NCBI RefSeq assembly: GCF_014295415.1
Contig: NZ_CP052909.1
Location: 186,001-250,000 of the forward strand
Length of the DNA: 64,000 nt
DNA from: Constantimarinum furrinae
Lineage (GTDB): Bacteria > Bacteroidota > Bacteroidia > Flavobacteriales > Flavobacteriaceae
Reading direction: 5' to 3'
Part shown: positions 63,104 through 64,000 of the stretch, piece after piece
How positions within the stretch are numbered: position 1 is the first letter of the stretch
Layout of the letters: every line of letters starts with the position of its first letter
Made by a program: the position numbers and the translations under genes
The notes under the pieces: generated by a model
Databases searched by the model: none
Told to the model about the DNA's origin: nothing
What the model saw: only the letters and a program-made list of their open reading frames with translations

Positions 63104-63694
63104 ATATTCCTTCGGAAAGAGTAGTTTTATATTCTCGTAAGAATTCTGAAGGGCCTTCTGTGACTTTTCGAAATTCTTCCACTTTACTTTTTTAATTCCT
63201 TCACTGGGTTCGGGAATTAATGGCCCATTATAATTGGAATGCATTTCATACCAGTAGGTCACCTTTAATTTGTACTTATCGTTTCGCCTGAAAATATGAT
63301 AGGTGGTTTCCATATATTTCACGATCTCGAGATCCTTAACTCCGGTTTCTTCAATGACCTCACGCAGGGCAGCTTCTTCGTGCGTTTCTCCTTTTTCTAT
63401 TTTTCCCTTCGGAAGGTCCCATTTCTTATTTCGGTGGATGAATAGAATTTCTTTGTCATCATTAAAAACCATCCCTCCTGCAGCTTCAACTACGGGTAAT
63501 TTTTTCCGAAGGAAACGTTCCAGCTTTTCAGGATTCTTATGAAACAGATTTACATACGTAAGCTCATTATTATTGATCTTTCGGATTATTTTTTTTAGTC
63601 GGACTTCCTTTAACGGAATCGCGGTATACTGTTTGCCAATATTTTCCTCAGTTGAAAGAATTATTGGAATGTCATTGACAAAAACTTTATACAT
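63065..63694 (-). CDS. NUDIX hydrolase
   Basis: 209 residues from the ATG at 63692-63694 (MYKVFVNDIPIIL); the longer frame to 63817 runs inside pyrE and is rejected. The Nudix box G-x5-E-x7-REVIEETG is GKIEKGETHEEAALREVIEETGV in outline (GKIEKGETHEEAALREV). An N-terminal about 65-residue domain precedes it, as in a Bacteroidota subfamily. Substrate unknown. Start lies 7 bp from the divergent pyrE start; 3' end overlaps the M14 gene. Confidence 0.92.
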   Translation of the reverse strand: MYKVFVNDIPIILSTEENIGKQYTAIPLKEVRLKKIIRKINNNELTYVNLFHKNPEKLERFLRKKLPVVEAAGGMVFNDDKEILFIHRNKKWDLPKGKIEKGETHEEAALREVIEETGVKDLEIVKYMETTYHIFRRNDKYKLKVTYWYEMHSNYNGPLIPEPSEGIKKVKWKNFEKSQKALQNSYENIKLLFPKEYLTTHPNDRITKV

Positions 63695-63697
63695 TTG
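63690..63697 (+). promoter_or_regulatory. -7 element of the pyrE promoter, overlapping the NUDIX start codon
   Basis: TACATTTG is an exact TAnnTTTG match ending 4 bp before the pyrE ATG (63702), which would give a nearly leaderless mRNA. No -33 TTTG at 19 bp is visible, so moderate confidence. Confidence 0.45.
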
Positions 63698-63701
63698 CAA
63701 A

Positions 63702-64000
63702 ATGATTTTAGACAAACAAACAGCCCAAAAGACCGCTGAATTATTATTACAAATTAATGCAATTAAATTGCAACCGCAAAACCCTTTTACGTGGGCCTCA
63801 GGATGGCGTTCGCCCATCTATTGCGACAATAGGATAACCCTCTCATATCCAATGATTCGGAATTATTTAAGAGAGCAATTGGCCAAGCAATTAGAGGCCG
63901 TATACGGCAAACCAGATTGTATAGCGGGGGTTGCGACAGGAGCAATTGGCATTGGTGCTCTGGTAGCGGATTACCTCAATCTACCATTTTGTTATGTGCG
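63702..64000 (+). CDS. pyrE: orotate phosphoribosyltransferase (3' end outside window)
   Basis: The first 99 residues: MILDKQTAQKTAELLLQINA, LQPQNPFTWASGWRSPIYCD, then CIAGVATGAIGIGALVADYL. This is the PyrE N-terminal half; the PRPP-binding motif lies beyond the window. It converts orotate to OMP, one step before PyrF, encoded at 29212-30030. The frame is open to the window end. Confidence 0.92.
   Translation, partial: MILDKQTAQKTAELLLQINAIKLQPQNPFTWASGWRSPIYCDNRITLSYPMIRNYLREQLAKQLEAVYGKPDCIAGVATGAIGIGALVADYLNLPFCYV

Overview
The window looks like a chromosomal segment from a member of the Flavobacteriaceae (Bacteroidota), probably a marine or environmental one. Pointers are the moderately AT-rich sequence, type IX secretion (T9SS) sorting tails on secreted proteins, type III glutamine synthetase, promoters with the Bacteroidota -7 element TAnnTTTG, no visible Shine-Dalgarno dependence, and several lineage families (BT_3928-type, DUF4293, DUF1599, DUF4920, Lacal_2735-type). 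I see no insertion sequence, prophage, CRISPR array or rRNA operon. One tRNA gene, tRNA-Arg(ACG), is present.

Layout. 1-9.8 kb: partial MscS channel, NatA/NatB-like ABC exporter, grpE-dnaJ, a YceI lipoprotein, a TIGR01777 epimerase, a 46-bp tandem repeat grown from the 3' end of mnmD, mnmD, a DUF4920 lipoprotein, ilvE and a MazG-like hydrolase. 9.9-14.3 kb: a NarL/LuxR-type two-component system flanked by two lipoprotein genes that carry the same inverted repeat at the same distance from their start codons. 14.4-25 kb: DPP III-like peptidase, SRPBCC/GyrI-like protein, crcB, a very short promoter-ORF-terminator unit, an MFS transporter, a DJ-1/PfpI lipoprotein, an Lrp regulator and the fused isobutyryl-CoA mutase icmF. 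25-32.5 kb: two paralogous T9SS cargo proteins, DUF4197 lipoprotein, pyrF, prfA and purM.

32.5-38.2 kb is the most distinctive locus: a six-gene, one-direction curli-type amyloid operon (curlin, minor curlin, CsgE, CsgF, CsgG, lipoprotein). The curlin is 23 gapless 11-residue repeats starting directly after the signal peptide, CsgE carries an N-terminal CsgH-like domain, CsgG carries a C-terminal outer-membrane barrel-like domain, and the last gene is a propeller-type lipoprotein not part of the classical curli set. 38.6-45.4 kb: glnA (type III), Ca/Na antiporter, a BlaI/M56 pair with readable operators, a 50-residue small protein, apt and tRNA-Arg. 45.4-46.1 kb: nested tandem repeats behind the tRNA.

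46.1-64 kb: mostly housekeeping: clpS, prmA, tpiA, an orphan peptide-type permease, a DoxX/thioredoxin-like protein, folP, cdaA, a DUF3667 protein, an MsbA-like ABC exporter, truA, a phosphodiesterase, rho with a long disordered insert, a repeat-littered intergenic region, a T9SS cargo protein, an M14 peptidase, a NUDIX hydrolase and the start of pyrE. Four genes in 50.9-56.1 kb start with TTG. Genes working together: grpE/dnaJ (chaperone), the two-component system and its probable lipoprotein targets, the curli operon, blaI/M56, and pyrF/purM/apt/pyrE/folP (nucleotide and folate synthesis, dispersed).
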